Below, in pieces: positions 11,254 to 22,880 of a stretch of 64,000 bases of DNA (positions are counted from its first letter, which is position 1; every line of letters begins with the position of its first letter). A program made the translations under genes and the position numbers. Under the pieces are notes generated by a model. It was not told the origin of the DNA and did no database searches. It worked only from the letters and a program-made list of their open reading frames with translations. The DNA is from Mya arenaria (lineage: Eukaryota; Mollusca; Bivalvia; Myida; Myidae): NCBI RefSeq assembly GCF_026914265.1, contig NC_069124.1:85460915-85524914 (forward strand), read 5' to 3'.

Positions 11254-12369
11254 ATCAAGGGCAGTAATGTCAGGTGCGTCCATGCTTCCCGGTTCATTGT
11301 TTTGAGTGGAAAACGTCCTCGATTCGTGACTATCAGGACCACCACGACCACCAGCGCAGCCTCGAGCTCCAGAGTTTTGCCTCCAGTTTCCTCCTCGGAA
11401 GTCCCGATCATCTGACCGCTGGTCTTGCTGGGGTGGGCGTTGCGATCCACCCCGACTACTGATGTCAACGGAACCATCACGCGAACGTATGACACGTGAG
11501 CCTTTCATGGTAAGCCCCTGATTGTTCAGTGCTTTAAGTACTGCACGAAAGTTGCTGGACATGACACGGTCTGCATATGAGAGGTCATGGTCAATGAACA
11601 CTTTATTGAAATGTGGGTTTCGCTGAAGTTCGGGTTTCTTCAACATAACTTTACGTTTATCTTCCATGGACCTCATTCTGGCAACTATAATAGCAGGATT
11701 ATATTGGTTTGTTGAGGTTTTGTGTTCAGCAGATTCACAAGTAATGCCGTGGAGTTTGAGAACGTCTTTCACTAGCGTGTTTACTCTAGACACGGTATTT
11801 TCGTTCTGTATTTCTGCTAGGCCACGAATAATAATGTTCTTGGAAATATCATTTCCAGAGGCAGGACGGTTATCTGCGAGAGAGTCGACTTTAGCCTTAA
11901 GCTCCGTAATCTCCTCGCTGACGTCAACACGCATGGTTTCCTTAAAAACGTCCATTCTGTCGTCCACGTCCCTGCGTATACGATTCAGTTCACTGTTAAT
12001 GCGTTTATCCAGCAATTGTGATACTTTTGAAGATATTCGCTGTTCGAGGGTAGCTTCTAGTTTGTCTACCCTCTCACTGGGTGATGTGAAGAGCATATGC
12101 ATATCAGCAGACATCTTACGCACAAGCTGTTCAACAGTGACGTCACCGTCCACATGAATGTCAGCCTGATTAATAACCACTTTATTGCTCGTTCGGCGCG
12201 GTGCCGGTGTCGGTGGCGTCGGCTGAATATCATAAAGCGTCCGTTTAGCTGACTGCCGGGGCTTCTTAACAGGTGAATCTACGAGCTCTACAGGGCTAAT
12301 AGCTGGGCGCTTTTTACTGTTCGTGAGATCTGGTGAGCCAACGCGCGTCACGCGCTGCGATAACATCAC
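11227..12369 (-). CDS. LINE ORF1 protein (RNA-binding coiled-coil type), intact 380 aa
   Basis: This is a single uninterrupted reading frame. It has a basic, Pro-rich N-terminus with KKRP and KKPR clusters (about residues 18-60) and then a heptad-rich coiled coil (about residues 80-170, KLEATLEQRISSKVSQLL and similar). Next is an RRM-like segment starting KNIIIRGLAE with IIVARMRS and KVFIDHDLSYADRV, and the end is an Arg/Gly-rich tail (GGNWRQNSGARGCAGGRGG). This architecture is that of ORF1p of L1-like or other non-LTR retrotransposons, which coats the element RNA. No ORF2 follows on the minus strand. Downstream there is only the inverted repeat and AT-rich DNA. An open frame of this length suggests a fairly recent insertion. 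A domesticated gene is possible but less likely. Confidence 0.75.
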   Translation of the reverse strand: MMLSQRVTRVGSPDLTNSKKRPAISPVELVDSPVKKPRQSAKRTLYDIQPTPPTPAPRRTSNKVVINQADIHVDGDVTVEQLVRKMSADMHMLFTSPSERVDKLEATLEQRISSKVSQLLDKRINSELNRIRRDVDDRMDVFKETMRVDVSEEITELKAKVDSLADNRPASGNDISKNIIIRGLAEIQNENTVSRVNTLVKDVLKLHGITCESAEHKTSTNQYNPAIIVARMRSMEDKRKVMLKKPELQRNPHFNKVFIDHDLSYADRVMSSNFRAVLKALNNQGLTMKGSRVIRSRDGSVDISSRGGSQRPPQQDQRSDDRDFRGGNWRQNSGARGCAGGRGGPDSHESRTFSTQNNEPGSMDAPDITALDIASYRTIP

Positions 12370-13311
12370 TGATTCAACGAATGCTGCAGCTTCATCACCA
12401 CTACCTATATCAGATGACTATATTAAATTGCTTCCCATAGCCATATTTTCAAAAATACAATTTAAAACACCTTTAATACCCCCTTTACACACGAAGGTAA
12501 ATCCAATTATCCCTAATTATCACCACTCCGACTCCGACTTTATATATATATCACTACAGCTGGGTGAGATCTTCTCAGCCACCGTTCAAGTTAGTGGACA
12601 CCGTTTTATGCGTCTTTGTTTCCTATTGTTTATTTCATTTTCCCAAATAACTTATTTATTATATTATATAAACTTTTAATTTCAATCCAGTGAACTCCAA
12701 TAATTTAGACATATACGCACATATTAGTTTTATACCATAAATCCAACGTTAACCACAATAGATTCCAATTTTTGCGAGAGCACAAAAAACACGACTGTAC
12801 TGTTCAACAACTGTATATGTTCATATCAACGTAGATGTCGAAAACCTGCTAAAAGGGGCTGACGTACTCCGTGTGATAAAATAGCGAAAACAATTGTCGA
12901 AAACTGACATAAACTTGGCATCGATGTGTACAGTGTCACTTTCACTCCTTTTTTCTTTTTTCTTTTTTCTTCTGCTTTTACCAGTCATTTTAATTCCATT
13001 TTTATATCAATTTCAAACTCTTAAAAAGCACTTTCCGATGGTATAACTTTCATAAAATCCTGATTATTTTTTCACCGTAAAACTCCCAAATTTACTAATT
13101 TTAGCCCACCACCCTAAAACACGTCTGTCCACTACAAAGTATAATCCTTATGGATTTGAAAATCATCGTTTCTAATGTTTGTTTACGTAATTTGATCTAA
13201 TTTTATCATTCACGAGGTACCTCCCCCAAATACCCCAATAATAGTGACAAGATAACAATCAGACAATCGTATTAATACTTTTTTTGTGATGCGGTAGCCT
13301 AATTTTCATAA
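12370..13311. other. Non-coding gap between two LINE pieces
   Basis: The right side of ORF1 may contain the 5' UTR of that element; on the minus strand a TATATATATAAA run lies near 12542. A TTTTTTC-rich run sits near 12950. No coding signal was seen. Confidence 0.3.
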
Positions 13312-13806
13312 TTACGTATTATAATCCCAATATTTAAAGGCGGGGCTCATGAGGCTAAGAATTTTCGAGGTATTACGCTCAATAACATATTATCGAAAAT
13401 ATACTCAAAATTACTTGTAAATCGACTAATAAAATGGTCGGATAAACATGATACACTTATTGACAACCAGTTCGGTTTCCAAAAAAATAAATCGACAATT
13501 GACTGCATATTTGTATTACACGCCCTTATCACAAAATCTCTTGCGAATAAGAATAAATTATATGTTGCATTTTTAGACTGGGAGAAAATGTTTGACCGGA
13601 CTGATAGGGTTTTATTATGGAGAAAACTCTTGTCTTCGAATAGAAGTACAAAATTTGTAAAAACCCTACAATCTATGCATTCTGTTGTCAAATTATACAT
13701 AAGATACAGAAATGAAAGGTCTCCTCCAATCAATTCTAACATAGGCGTCAAACAAGGGGACCCGGCTAGTAGCATTTTGTGTCTCTTCTTTCTAAACGAA
13801 ATATAA
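13312..13806 (+). mobile_element. LINE reverse transcriptase fragment
   Basis: An open stretch of about 164 codons reads IIPIFKGG, NFRGITLNN, then NQFGFQKNKSTIDCIFVLHA. It continues through the motif A region AFLDWEKMFDRTD and the motif B region GVKQGDPASSILCLFFLNE before a stop. This is the N-terminal half of the reverse transcriptase of a CR1/L2/Jockey-like LINE. The catalytic F/YxDD box (motif C), the endonuclease and the element's 3' end are absent, so this is a truncated copy. It lies opposite in orientation to the ORF1 at 11.2-12.4 kb. Confidence 0.8.
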
Positions 13807-14185
13807 GAAATATAGCATCAAACCCAACACATTTGAGTTTCAGTTATGTCTTTGTTTACACCCGCAACTGAATTGGTCTTGTTATACAGTTGCGCTGCGG
13901 GGGTGGGGAGCGTGGATATGTAAGCAGGGCCTGGGTTGAGCAAAATATATGAACTATCAGATAATATAAAATGTTTTTTTTACATGAATTTGACATCTGA
14001 CATGTTAAAGACGCAAATCGTCATGAATTTTTCGCCCCTTCCGCTCGATCTGCTGGCCAACATAACCGACACAGAAAATATGCGAAATTCGACAACAGGG
14101 GCTGAAATATGACTTAGCTTTCGCCAAAAAATCGAGATAGAAAAATCGACATAAAAGGGTGTTGTTTTATTTAGAAACAGAACGT

Positions 14186-14460
14186 CCGCCCGGTTAGCTC
14201 AATCGGTAGAGCGTTGGACTCTGATTCGGACAACACGGGTTCGATTCCCGGGCAGACCAGGTCACGTATGTTGTAATTGGTAATGAATCCTTACTACGAC
14301 CATTCGCACTGTACCACTGTCCCTGTCATGTACATAAGTTGTCAGTTCCTTGCAGAGGTTAAGGCACCTACAACTGATTCTGCCAAGGACAGGTGTGCGG
14401 TGGTTAACTGTCACTCTGGGACCCTTCAATGTGCTCACGCCGGGACCCGGAGTATAAAAT
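14186..14460 (+). mobile_element. tRNA-derived SINE
   Basis: The head contains both RNA polymerase III promoter boxes in tRNA spacing: TTAGCTCAATCGGTAGAGC (A box) and GGTTCGATTCCC (B box). The acceptor and anticodon stems are mismatched, so it is not a good tRNA gene. An unrelated body follows (CCAAGGACAGGTGTGCGGTG, then CCGGGACCCGG) to about 14460. The exact 3' end is uncertain. Confidence 0.65.
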
Positions 14461-15290
14461 GATACGTAGTGTTATGCTGTATGTTAGGCCATTCTTTTGT
14501 TAAAACATGTTTCTGTTTATTGAAACCAGTTTCATAATTTCAGCGTTTGCCTATTTACAAATTATTTTGTTAGATGTTTTTACATCTGTGATTTGAAATA
14601 TGCAACTGTGTTTGTTACAGGTTAGCAAACGCCAACAAATTAGGATGTTGCTTATAACCAAACAAAGGAGGTGTCAGTCGAAGCCATATGGACTTAAGCA
14701 AACTGTTTTATTGTTTCTTTGCATCTATTTTAACACACTGACATATGTTTTGATAGAGAACTATTTGAAATCAGAAGTAATTAGTTTGAGCTGAATTTCA
14801 GTATTTATTTAACTGTTTGATTGTTCATAGAATACGGACACTTGAAATTTGTCTGAGCTCGAAGGTGGTTCTACCACAGTCCAGCAAACATATGCGTTTC
14901 GCTGTTTTACAATAAATTATACTTGATGTTAATTTTTGGACTGCACATACTGTGTTATTGCATCAAATATTTGTTAAGGAAAGTACAACAGAATAAAGTC
15001 GTGTTAAGGACTTGGTTTGGACTTCCCCATTGGTGCCATTAATAACGGTTTGCAGTTAAAAAACGCAAAATAAAATACGTAGTATCGCTGACTGATACTG
15101 CCACCTGTGGTTGTAACCTTAGTCTGTAACAGTTACGATAACTTCCTTTTAATAAATATTTGTGTCTTTATCAGGGTAAACATAATGCAAAGATAGCGAG
15201 ATATTGAGCTATTTGGGTAGCGGCTTAATTTTATATCAGACGTTACAGGTAAATGTGTAGATTTAAACTAAACGATATATTTCACAAAAC
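14461..15290. other. Upstream region of the DUF229 gene
   Basis: This region probably contains promoter and 5' UTR sequence of the gene starting at 15291. No clear TATA box, repeat or additional exon was identified. Confidence 0.3.
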
Positions 15291-17454
15291 ATGGACATTT
15301 CTCAAAGGAAATTTAATTGTATCAGATGTATTAACCATTCAAAGTTTAAACGTATTTTTGTTGCAATAATACTTTTAGTGTTCGTCTCTACAGCCATCCA
15401 TTGGAACATTACAGTGAGACATCAGTATCGCAATTCCAACAGTGGGACCGCGTGTGTGATCCCTAAACTCGACCCATTCGATCCGTCTATCATGCCGTAC
15501 ATCTGGGAACCCTCGCCAATCGTCTGTGACACGCGCCCACAAATACTGCATACAGACGACTCTGGGGAGGCGCGCTGGAACGAGAGTGCGCTTAGGCTGG
15601 CGGGCCTCAGGAGTACGGACGTCCGGTGCGTGTACGCGCCCATTAACTTACTAAACGACATGGAGGTTCGTTTTGGGAGTCCAGTGAATTTTTCCCCACC
15701 TGCATATTTACCTGAGGAATTCTTTCAAATAGTGTGTAGGAATACCAAAAACACAGTGGTTTTTGAAAAGCTGTTTTCTGTTATACACAAAGAGAGCCCG
15801 AGCGTTAAGCGCGCCAGAGTGCGTGCCTCCAGTGCGTCCAAGTTGAGCGTCGTGATGCTAGGGATCGACTCCGTCTCCCGCTCCGCCGCCATCCGGAAGT
15901 TACCCAAGACCCTAACATACCTCAGAGATGTGTTGCACTCGTACGACTTTCGGGGATTAATGAAGGTAAGACCACTATTCATTCATATCTTCGGGTACCC
16001 TCATTTAGATGCTCAAAAGAGTTATTCATTCAGCTATGAAACACATGACATGTTTTAGCATGATAGCAGATGCCATTCATGTCTGCCTGATGCGTTTAGT
16101 CTTATAAAGATATGTTTTGTCTTTACAGGTCGGAGAGAACACTTACCCAAACCTGGTTGCCCAGCAGGTGGCGCCACGCGGGCGCGGCGCTGCGTGCATC
16201 AGTCAGCCATGTGACGGCCTGCCGTTCATCTGGAAGAATTTCTCGGCTTACGGGTACGCCACGATGTATGCAGAGGACTGGGCTTACGAAGCTACGTTTA
16301 CTAACCACAAGCCTGGCTTTCGGTCCCCGCCCACGGATCACTACATGCGCAACTTCTGGCTCGCTTTGGACGAGCAAGAAAGCGGCCAGATGTCGGGCAT
16401 TGGCGCTCTCAAAAACGTGCTCTACCCACTAGAGTTCACAAACCTGAAGGAACAGGGCTCCGAGACTGCCCGGCGGTATTGCTACAATGATGCCCTCAGA
16501 TACCGGTACATCCTAGACTATTTGAAACAATTTATGAGTGCCTACACAGGCCAGAGAAGGTACGCGTTTACGTTCGCCAACTCAATCGCCCACCAGGTGG
16601 ACAACTTCTTGAGCATAGCAGATGATGGCTATTATGAAATTCTTAAATGGCTCAAAACAAAAGGGCATTTGAGAAATACTGTAGTTATGTTTTTCTCCGA
16701 TCACGGCTCACGGCTGGAGCGAATTCGAAATACGCTTGTTGGCAGAGTAGAGGACAGGATGCCACTTCTCCACTTGATTCTACCGGAACACATAAAGCAA
16801 AAATACCCGCTTCTAGACAAAGTTCTGAAGCAAAATCAGGAAAGACTTACTACTCATAAGGATGTCTACAAAACTATAAGTGATATTTTACAAGGACAGT
16901 TCAAGCCTTATAAGCTCAGCCAACCGGCCTGGGGCGGGATAAGTCTCTTCAGCGAGATTCCTAAGGACCGGTCATGCGCGCAGGCAGGCATACCGGATAG
17001 CTTCTGTGCTTGTCACACGGCAAGGCCCCTAAATCTTACTCAGCACATAGATATTGCGACAAAACTTCAAACAATAATGATACGCGAAATAAACAATTAC
17101 ATTACTGGGTATCCAAAGTGTTTAAAATTAGAGATCTATAAATTGCATGCAATAAGAGTTATATCTAATGGGTTACATTATACCAAATCGTCTATAAAAT
17201 GGTTCTCCACGTTGTTCAAGATGTTCACGCCGGTGAACGACACCACCGAGCGGTATGAGGTTGTACTGCAGACGGTGCCCGGTTGTGGCGTCTTCGAGGC
17301 AACCTATGAGGTCGTACAGAAGGACGAACCCGTGCGCGTGGGTGACATTGTCCGTATAAACCGGTACGGTGGACAGGCGCACTGCATGCCACACAAACAG
17401 CTCAAGGTATTCTGCCTCTGTGATGATCAAAACAGAACAGACTCGTGTTCATAG
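15291..17454 (+). CDS. DUF229 family type II membrane protein (alkaline phosphatase/sulfatase fold)
   Basis: Two exons, 15291-15965 and 16129-17454, are joined in phase 0 by a 163-bp GT-AG intron and encode 666 residues. Residues about 22-37 form a single N-terminal membrane anchor (RIFVAIILLVFVSTAI) behind a basic Cys-containing cytoplasmic stub, so the rest should be luminal or extracellular. DUF229 hallmarks occur in order: VMLGIDSVSRS (residues 188-198), GENTYPNLVA just after the splice, PFIWKNFSAYGYATMYAEDWA, a PPTDHYMRNFW block, FANSIAHQVDN, FFSDHGSR with D416 and H417, and a VEDRMPLL block. DUF229 proteins are related to the phosphatase/sulfatase superfamily; substrates are largely unknown. 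The C-terminal ~190 residues are Cys-containing and less conserved. A partial duplicate lies at 27.48 kb. Confidence 0.9.
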
Positions 17455-17756
17455 TGTGATCTCAGTAAATGTATACTATATTTATATTTTTTAGTGTTTA
17501 TTTAAACTGTTCCACATAGTCAATCACATATTGGGTGTTCATAGTGATCACAACAAAATGAATGTATACACTTTTTAGCTTTTATCACATAGGCCATGAC
17601 ATATGCGATGGTTACATTCTCTATTTACTGCCATGTCACTAAACAAAAACCTTGATATTGTCTTATACAGTTTATATTGTCATATCATTTTTGACCATAA
17701 ATTAAGTCGCGAATAAGATCATTTTCAATTTACTTCTTCATAGACATGTCTGGTTT

Positions 17757-17762
17757 AATAAA
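17757..17762 (+). promoter_or_regulatory. Candidate poly(A) signal for the DUF229 gene
   Basis: AATAAA lies about 300 bp after the stop codon. No better signal is apparent before it. Confidence 0.4.
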
Positions 17763-17910
17763 TTGATTATCGGGTATTTGAAAATACTAAATATTTACAC
17801 TAACTTTATTAAACGGAAGGGAAACTCCGATACTTTAACTTTTATCGTTTACAAGTATGACATATGGTACGTCACCATTGGTCATAAGAACGTTTGTGTA
17901 CATGGTAATT

Positions 17911-17974
17911 GTTCATTTTGGCGATTTACAGAAAATGAAGCGAGCGCAGCGAGAATGATCGCGCCAAAATGAAC
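17911..17974. repeat. Inverted repeat with 13-bp arms
   Basis: GTTCATTTTGGCG (17911-17923) pairs perfectly with CGCCAAAATGAAC (17962-17974). The 38-nt loop contains GAAGCGAGCGCAGCGAG. Confidence 0.7.
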
Positions 17975-18202
17975 TCGAACTTATTTGGTGTTCGCACTTA
18001 TTTGACTCACCATCTCTGCCCTCTATGTAGGCAAGTGGTATTTAAGCGCGACAGTTCAATCGCCCATGCGTTATTGACGTCGCGTGCACGTCAGTTTGGA
18101 ATAGCTTTCGATGTTGTAGCACGGAGGACCACGTGATCAAAATGGACAAGCCAACAATGTTATCGTAAAATAAAACTATAAAATGTGTTTGATAAAAAAA
18201 AC

Positions 18203-19050
18203 TAGGGATGCAAACGAATATTCGAATATTCGAATATTCGATCAAACGTTTGGTATTCGAATGTCAAAATCGGTATTCGAATATTCGATGTTTTTTTTGT
18301 TGAATAATAATAATAATAAATATTTTGCCTACAACTATGTTGTTGTATTTAAGATTCGTTTGTCTTGTTTAAACAACGATTGGCCCATAATGCCAGAGGT
18401 GTGAATGTGATGACAATACACTAAACACGCGGCATGTATCATTTAGGGATTTTATATCGTCGGGTACCATAAATAGTCCCCGTGTTTTTACAATAACTAG
18501 CTTAATGTAAAAACACGGGGAGTGACAGAAAACGACAAGTGACAGAAAAAAAAATCCAATTATTTTAGGTAAATTGCTTCTACCAATTAAGAAAATCTAA
18601 AATAGACTAGTTCCCAAGTTGGTTTAGTTTTTCCGTAATTTATATATTATAGGTCAATCCCAGAACGAGGCTGCTCGTCCTACGGAGACTCTCCATTGGC
18701 ACATAACGCCATTTGACCCAAAATCCATCTAGGTTCACGTTGTTTACAAATATGAAGGCAGAGGAATATTAATAAAAAGTTTTTGTTAATTTTTCTCTGT
18801 TGATAAAGTATGACTTTTTGTCTTTCTGAAATGAAGAATTTCAGAGGCTCATTTGGTGTTATTCAGGGTTCGCCACGCGTAGTTATTACGACAAGGAAAA
18901 GCTAAAATGCCCCGGCTATTACTTTAGAGAATATTATAAAAGTTTACTACAACTTTTAAAAGATGTATTTTGGTAATCGAATATTCGAATATTCGTTCGA
19001 AAGAATTACCGAATATTCGAATATCAATTTTGCCATTCGTTTGCATCCCT
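18203..19050. mobile_element. Non-autonomous hAT-type element (MITE) with 8-bp target duplication
   Basis: Termini are TAGGGATGCAAACGAAT at the left and ATTCGTTTGCATCCCT at the right. Each is followed inwards by multiple ATTCGAAT repeats. The flanks AAAAAAAC at 18195-18202 and 19051-19058 are identical 8-mers, as expected of hAT insertions. There is no transposase in the 848 bp. An internal hairpin (18478-18520) is annotated separately. Confidence 0.85.
18478..18520. repeat. Internal 15-bp hairpin of the hAT element
   Basis: CCCCGTGTTTTTACA (18478-18492) and TGTAAAAACACGGGG (18506-18520) are perfect complements around a 13-nt loop. Confidence 0.85.
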
Positions 19051-19058
19051 AAAAAAAC

Positions 19059-20039
19059 ACCTTTATGAACTGATGGAAGGAAAATCAAGATATAAAAACG
19101 TAGGTCTTAAACTGTTATTACAAACCTTTGGACACATTTAATGGCTGCAGGTTGATTTATAGCTTGGTTTACGAACCTTAATAAGGACCCGAAAACTTTA
19201 AGACACGTTTACGCCGTTGGGATGTTTGGAAACTCCAGCATTTTCATTTCCAAAAAATGTTCAATTTTCGAAAATAATTATCACTTGTAAAATACTCTGT
19301 TTAATAAATGATAAAGTGTGTAGAAAACTGTTTTAATTCAATTATAAATGATTAATTAATTAAACACACGAATATTTTTTCAGATAAAAATAAAGATCGT
19401 TAATGGCTCACAATATTGTAATATACGTTACTTCAAAATTGCAATATCTTAGGATGAAAAACAAGCATAAAAAAATTCTGCATCTCTTTTCAGAAAAAAC
19501 TTTAATAATACATTAAACTTCAGACAGTATTGATGAATAAAACATAATGCAATGTATGGTTTCACTAACTTTTACATGTATATAACGTCACATCATAAGA
19601 AAAGTATGTTGCCAGTTTATACATATTAAACAAATAATGCCTACACGCCGTACAGTAAGCATTTACGTCATTTTGCGATCCTATCTACACAATGATAGAT
19701 GTATGAAGCCAGACATACACTTAGTCTGGATAGCTGACCCGGTGATCATGCTTTTCAAGGGATGCCCTACATGGCGGAAGTAAACTCATGTTGATACTGT
19801 TAAACGAGTATAAAGAGTCGCCTTGATCTTGGTTCTTTGTGCAGAATGTGTCATATATCAATTCGTTCACCTGCGTATATTTTGGTTTACCATTCGGCAG
19901 ACAAAGAGTTCGTATTCCTTCAAGAAAATTGAGACAATGAAGCTATATGGTATTGGTATTCCTTTCTAGGATTTAAAGTGTGCCATTTTTGTAGCACACC
20001 TTGTGACGCTATGTATGGCTAATACTACTGAACAAATAT
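19059..20039. other. Intergenic, nothing recognised
   Basis: AT-rich sequence without exon-like frames, tandem repeats or clear transposon ends. Confidence 0.3.
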
Positions 20040-20640
20040 AACATTGAAATTAAGTCACCTCTTGTGACCTTCACCAGTATAAAATAAACTGGAATACTTC
20101 GCTGGCAGCACTAGGACATCTGTGTCTGGAGCTCTAGCAATGACCTTGTTTATTTCTGCCTCTTGTTAGGATAATAGCAATGCCTCATTTGGAAATATTT
20201 CAACATTGGCACATTCAAGACTTCTAAGACTGTAACACAAGATTAGAACAACAGTGGTCTTTAAGCTTTTCTGAAATTTCCACTGGTCATAAAGTAGACA
20301 TGGCAGTTTGTCAATGTTGCCCTTAAAAGCCTTCCAGTCCGTAAGAGTTCTTGTTTTGGGACCAGATAGCAAGATTGTGGACGTAGTTCTTTTTGCATTC
20401 AAATGACTCGAATGAATCAGGGAAATCAGCCCGCTCTTCGAATGTAGGATTTGAAGTGTTGCTTGCCATCATTCATGCGTGCAACATCCTCACATGATTT
20501 TGAAAGGCATTCCGCTAACAGCTACTAAGGACCAAGGGGCCTTGACCAAGAAAAGGGACAGTATTGTTCACAATTTGATTGTTTATGGACTCTAAAATAG
20601 CTGCCTCACCCGTTCCATGAGCACAATTTTAATTTATCTA
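20040..20640 (-). pseudogene. Broken fragment of a multicopy invertebrate ORF family
   Basis: On the minus strand, pieces read LLSGPKTRTLTDWKAF, LPCLLYDQW and, further on, a RAPDTDVLVL block. From memory these match, in this order, a large family of uncharacterised multicopy proteins in molluscs and cnidarians with a GP-x-x-W-K-x-F segment and an EEADT...PDTDV core. The copy is broken and not functional. Whether the family belongs to a mobile element is not known to me, so it is reported only as a fossil. Confidence 0.4.
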
Positions 20641-20919
20641 AAAGAATTTAGTTTTTCCACTTATTTATCCAATTATGTATATGTTTATAAACTGCATTTT
20701 AATGAATTTACATGCGGTATTTTGTACGAATTCAATATATCTTTTTAAGGTGCCATTTTACAATTTCTATTGAACAAATACATATGTTTTATATAAATGT
20801 GTTTAACATTTAATTGTTTGCAATTCTCTTTGATCTAACCCATTTTCTACATGAAACTATAAACATTCAATACGACTAAAGATGTTTTATGAATACCAGA
20901 TTAGTTTTTACCATCTTAC

Positions 20920-20922
<3 letters not shown>

Positions 20923-20966
<44 letters not shown>
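20923..20966. repeat. (AT)n microsatellite
   Basis: About 22 uninterrupted AT dinucleotides. Confidence 0.95.
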
Positions 20967-20968
<2 letters not shown>

Positions 20969-21129
20969 AAATCTGGAAGAGTATATATTTTCCCCTATTC
21001 ACAGAAGCTTGTGGCACACTTTTCTCATATCTAAAAATATTGAACCTTAAGTTTATAGTTGTTAGTATTACAGCAACTGGGATTTTTTGTGTCCTAAAGG
21101 GTGGCATATAGTAATCTTATCGTTTAACC

Positions 21130-22290
21130 GTGCGTCCGTCCCCACGGATTCCGATCATTATTTGGAAAAACGCACGGTTATTAAACTTTGTAGGCAGGCA
21201 AGTCATGACTACTAGATAAAGCCTTTTGATTTTGAAGTCAGTTGGTCAAAGGTGTATGTCGTGGTGACATTGAAGGGACTGGACAAACGATAATACCATT
21301 GCATGAAATAAAGAAAACTTGATATCGTCGTGCACAGCGCATTGCATCTTACAAACATTTAGTGATGTGTCACACCGCTTACGACACATGCATCCTTCGC
21401 AATTGTTGCCTATTTTTCCGAAATTTCTTAATACATGTAATAACTGGGTCTGTCTACCACGTAAATTCCAGTAAATTTAAAAACAGCGTCGGGTTAAACG
21501 GGTAAACTCAGCTAAGACAGCGACAAATTATTCTTTTTATCATGTAATGCTTTACTATCGGCATCATACTAGCTCATATTGCAACTCCATGCTTCTTGTG
21601 AGAAAATACTGTATTTGCTGATGTTTGGACCATCTGGAGTTAAGTTCTTTTAAGATTGGCTTCAGCTAAAAATCGGTTTCAATATATGAAGGACATGTAG
21701 GCTCAGATATATTAAACTTTCTATGCAGGTCATGACCATGATATGAACTCTATTGATTTTGAGGTCAGTGGGTTAGAGGTCAAGAATGTGGTGACCTTCA
21801 GTTGACAATCGGGTTACCTTCAAAATCTTAAGAACGCTTTGGGTCAGGGACCTCAAACTTGATAGTGTTATTGTTCATGATCAGCAGATGAAAAATACTA
21901 ATTTTAATTTGTAGATTAAAGATCAAGTTGGTGGTGAACATAAGCTGAAAATCGGTTTCCGGTCAATATCAGAAGAAAGCTATGTCACAATGACCTCAAA
22001 CTTTGTAGACCATAACCAGCAGATAAACCATACAGTATTGCTTTTGAGGTCAGTGGTTCAATTGTCAAGGTCATTGTGACCGTTAGCTGAAAAAAACAAT
22101 TTCCTATCAATAATTGAAACCCCCCACTTTGGCCCAGATACCTCGAACTTGATAGAATTCCCTCAAACGTGACCAGCTCCATAACTATTCTGTCGTCAGT
22201 TGGTCGAAGTCAATGTCATGGTGACCTTGAGCTGTAAATCCAGGTACCTAAAACTTGATATGCTGGTAAACTTGAACCCTTTTTGTCATA
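21130..22290. repeat. Degenerate ~130-150-bp repeat of the GAGGTCAGTNGGTCAA type
   Basis: Blocks such as TTTTGAGGTCAGT, GTCAAGGTCATNGTGACC, GAAAATCGGTTTC and ACCTCAAACTTGATAG recur several times across this interval with much decay. This is a dispersed or tandem repeat relic with no coding function. Confidence 0.5.
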
Positions 22291-22339
22291 TTTCAAAAAC
22301 ATTCGCAAGTCTTTGATGTGTCGCGGCTTTGTGAATATT

Positions 22340-22880
22340 TCATAAAAGCAAATAAAATCAATTAATTATAAACATACATTTCGGATAGAAAAATACCTTT
22401 ATGATGTAAAAGATTCAAAACTTAGAAAAGCAATGTCAAAATTTAGAGTTTCATCACATGATCTACAAATTGAACGTGGTAGATACGTTAATACACCTAG
22501 GTCTCAAAGATTATGCATCTACTGCAACCAAAGAATGATTGAAAATGAATATCACTTTTTACTAATATGTCCGAAATACGCTGACTTAAGAGCCAAATAC
22601 ATTAAAAGATATTACTACACGTGGCCAACAAAGCAAAAGTTTATTAACTTGTTATCTAACAATTCAAATATATCTCTAGTTAATCTATCAAAATTTATAC
22701 ACTATGCCAACATCTTAAGAAACTAATAAGTATGTTGTTGTTTGTATCCATAAACAAATGTTTTGCTCTTCTGTTAAAACAATTTGTGCCTAAATCCATG
22801 CCTTGCACATGTATGTATTTTGTATTTGCTATAAACATGTCTGATATGTTTAATGCAATAAAATGTTGAATTGAATTGAA
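22340..22880 (+). mobile_element. LINE 3' end (ORF2 C-terminus plus TTGAA-repeat tail)
   Basis: A reading frame running from about 22360 to the stop at 22724-22726 encodes TFRIEKYLYDVKDSK, then KFRVSSHDLQIERGRY and RLCIYCNQRMIENEYHFLL. This is the zinc-finger-like C-x2-C...H tail of CR1/L2-like ORF2. A ~130-bp 3' UTR follows and ends in TTGAATTGAATTGAATT, a short tandem tail of the kind some LINE clades use instead of poly(A). The rest of the element is absent (5' truncation). Confidence 0.8.

Noticed and set aside
11666-12157. 163-aa plus-strand frame
   Set aside because: Shadow of the LINE ORF1 on the other strand.
12369-13806. ORF1 and RT fragment as one uninterrupted LINE
   Set aside because: They face opposite directions with 0.9 kb between them; shared origin is only a hypothesis.
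14186-14260. Functional tRNA gene (Gln-like CTG anticodon)
   Set aside because: Acceptor and anticodon stems are mismatched and a SINE-type body follows; only the A and B boxes are good.
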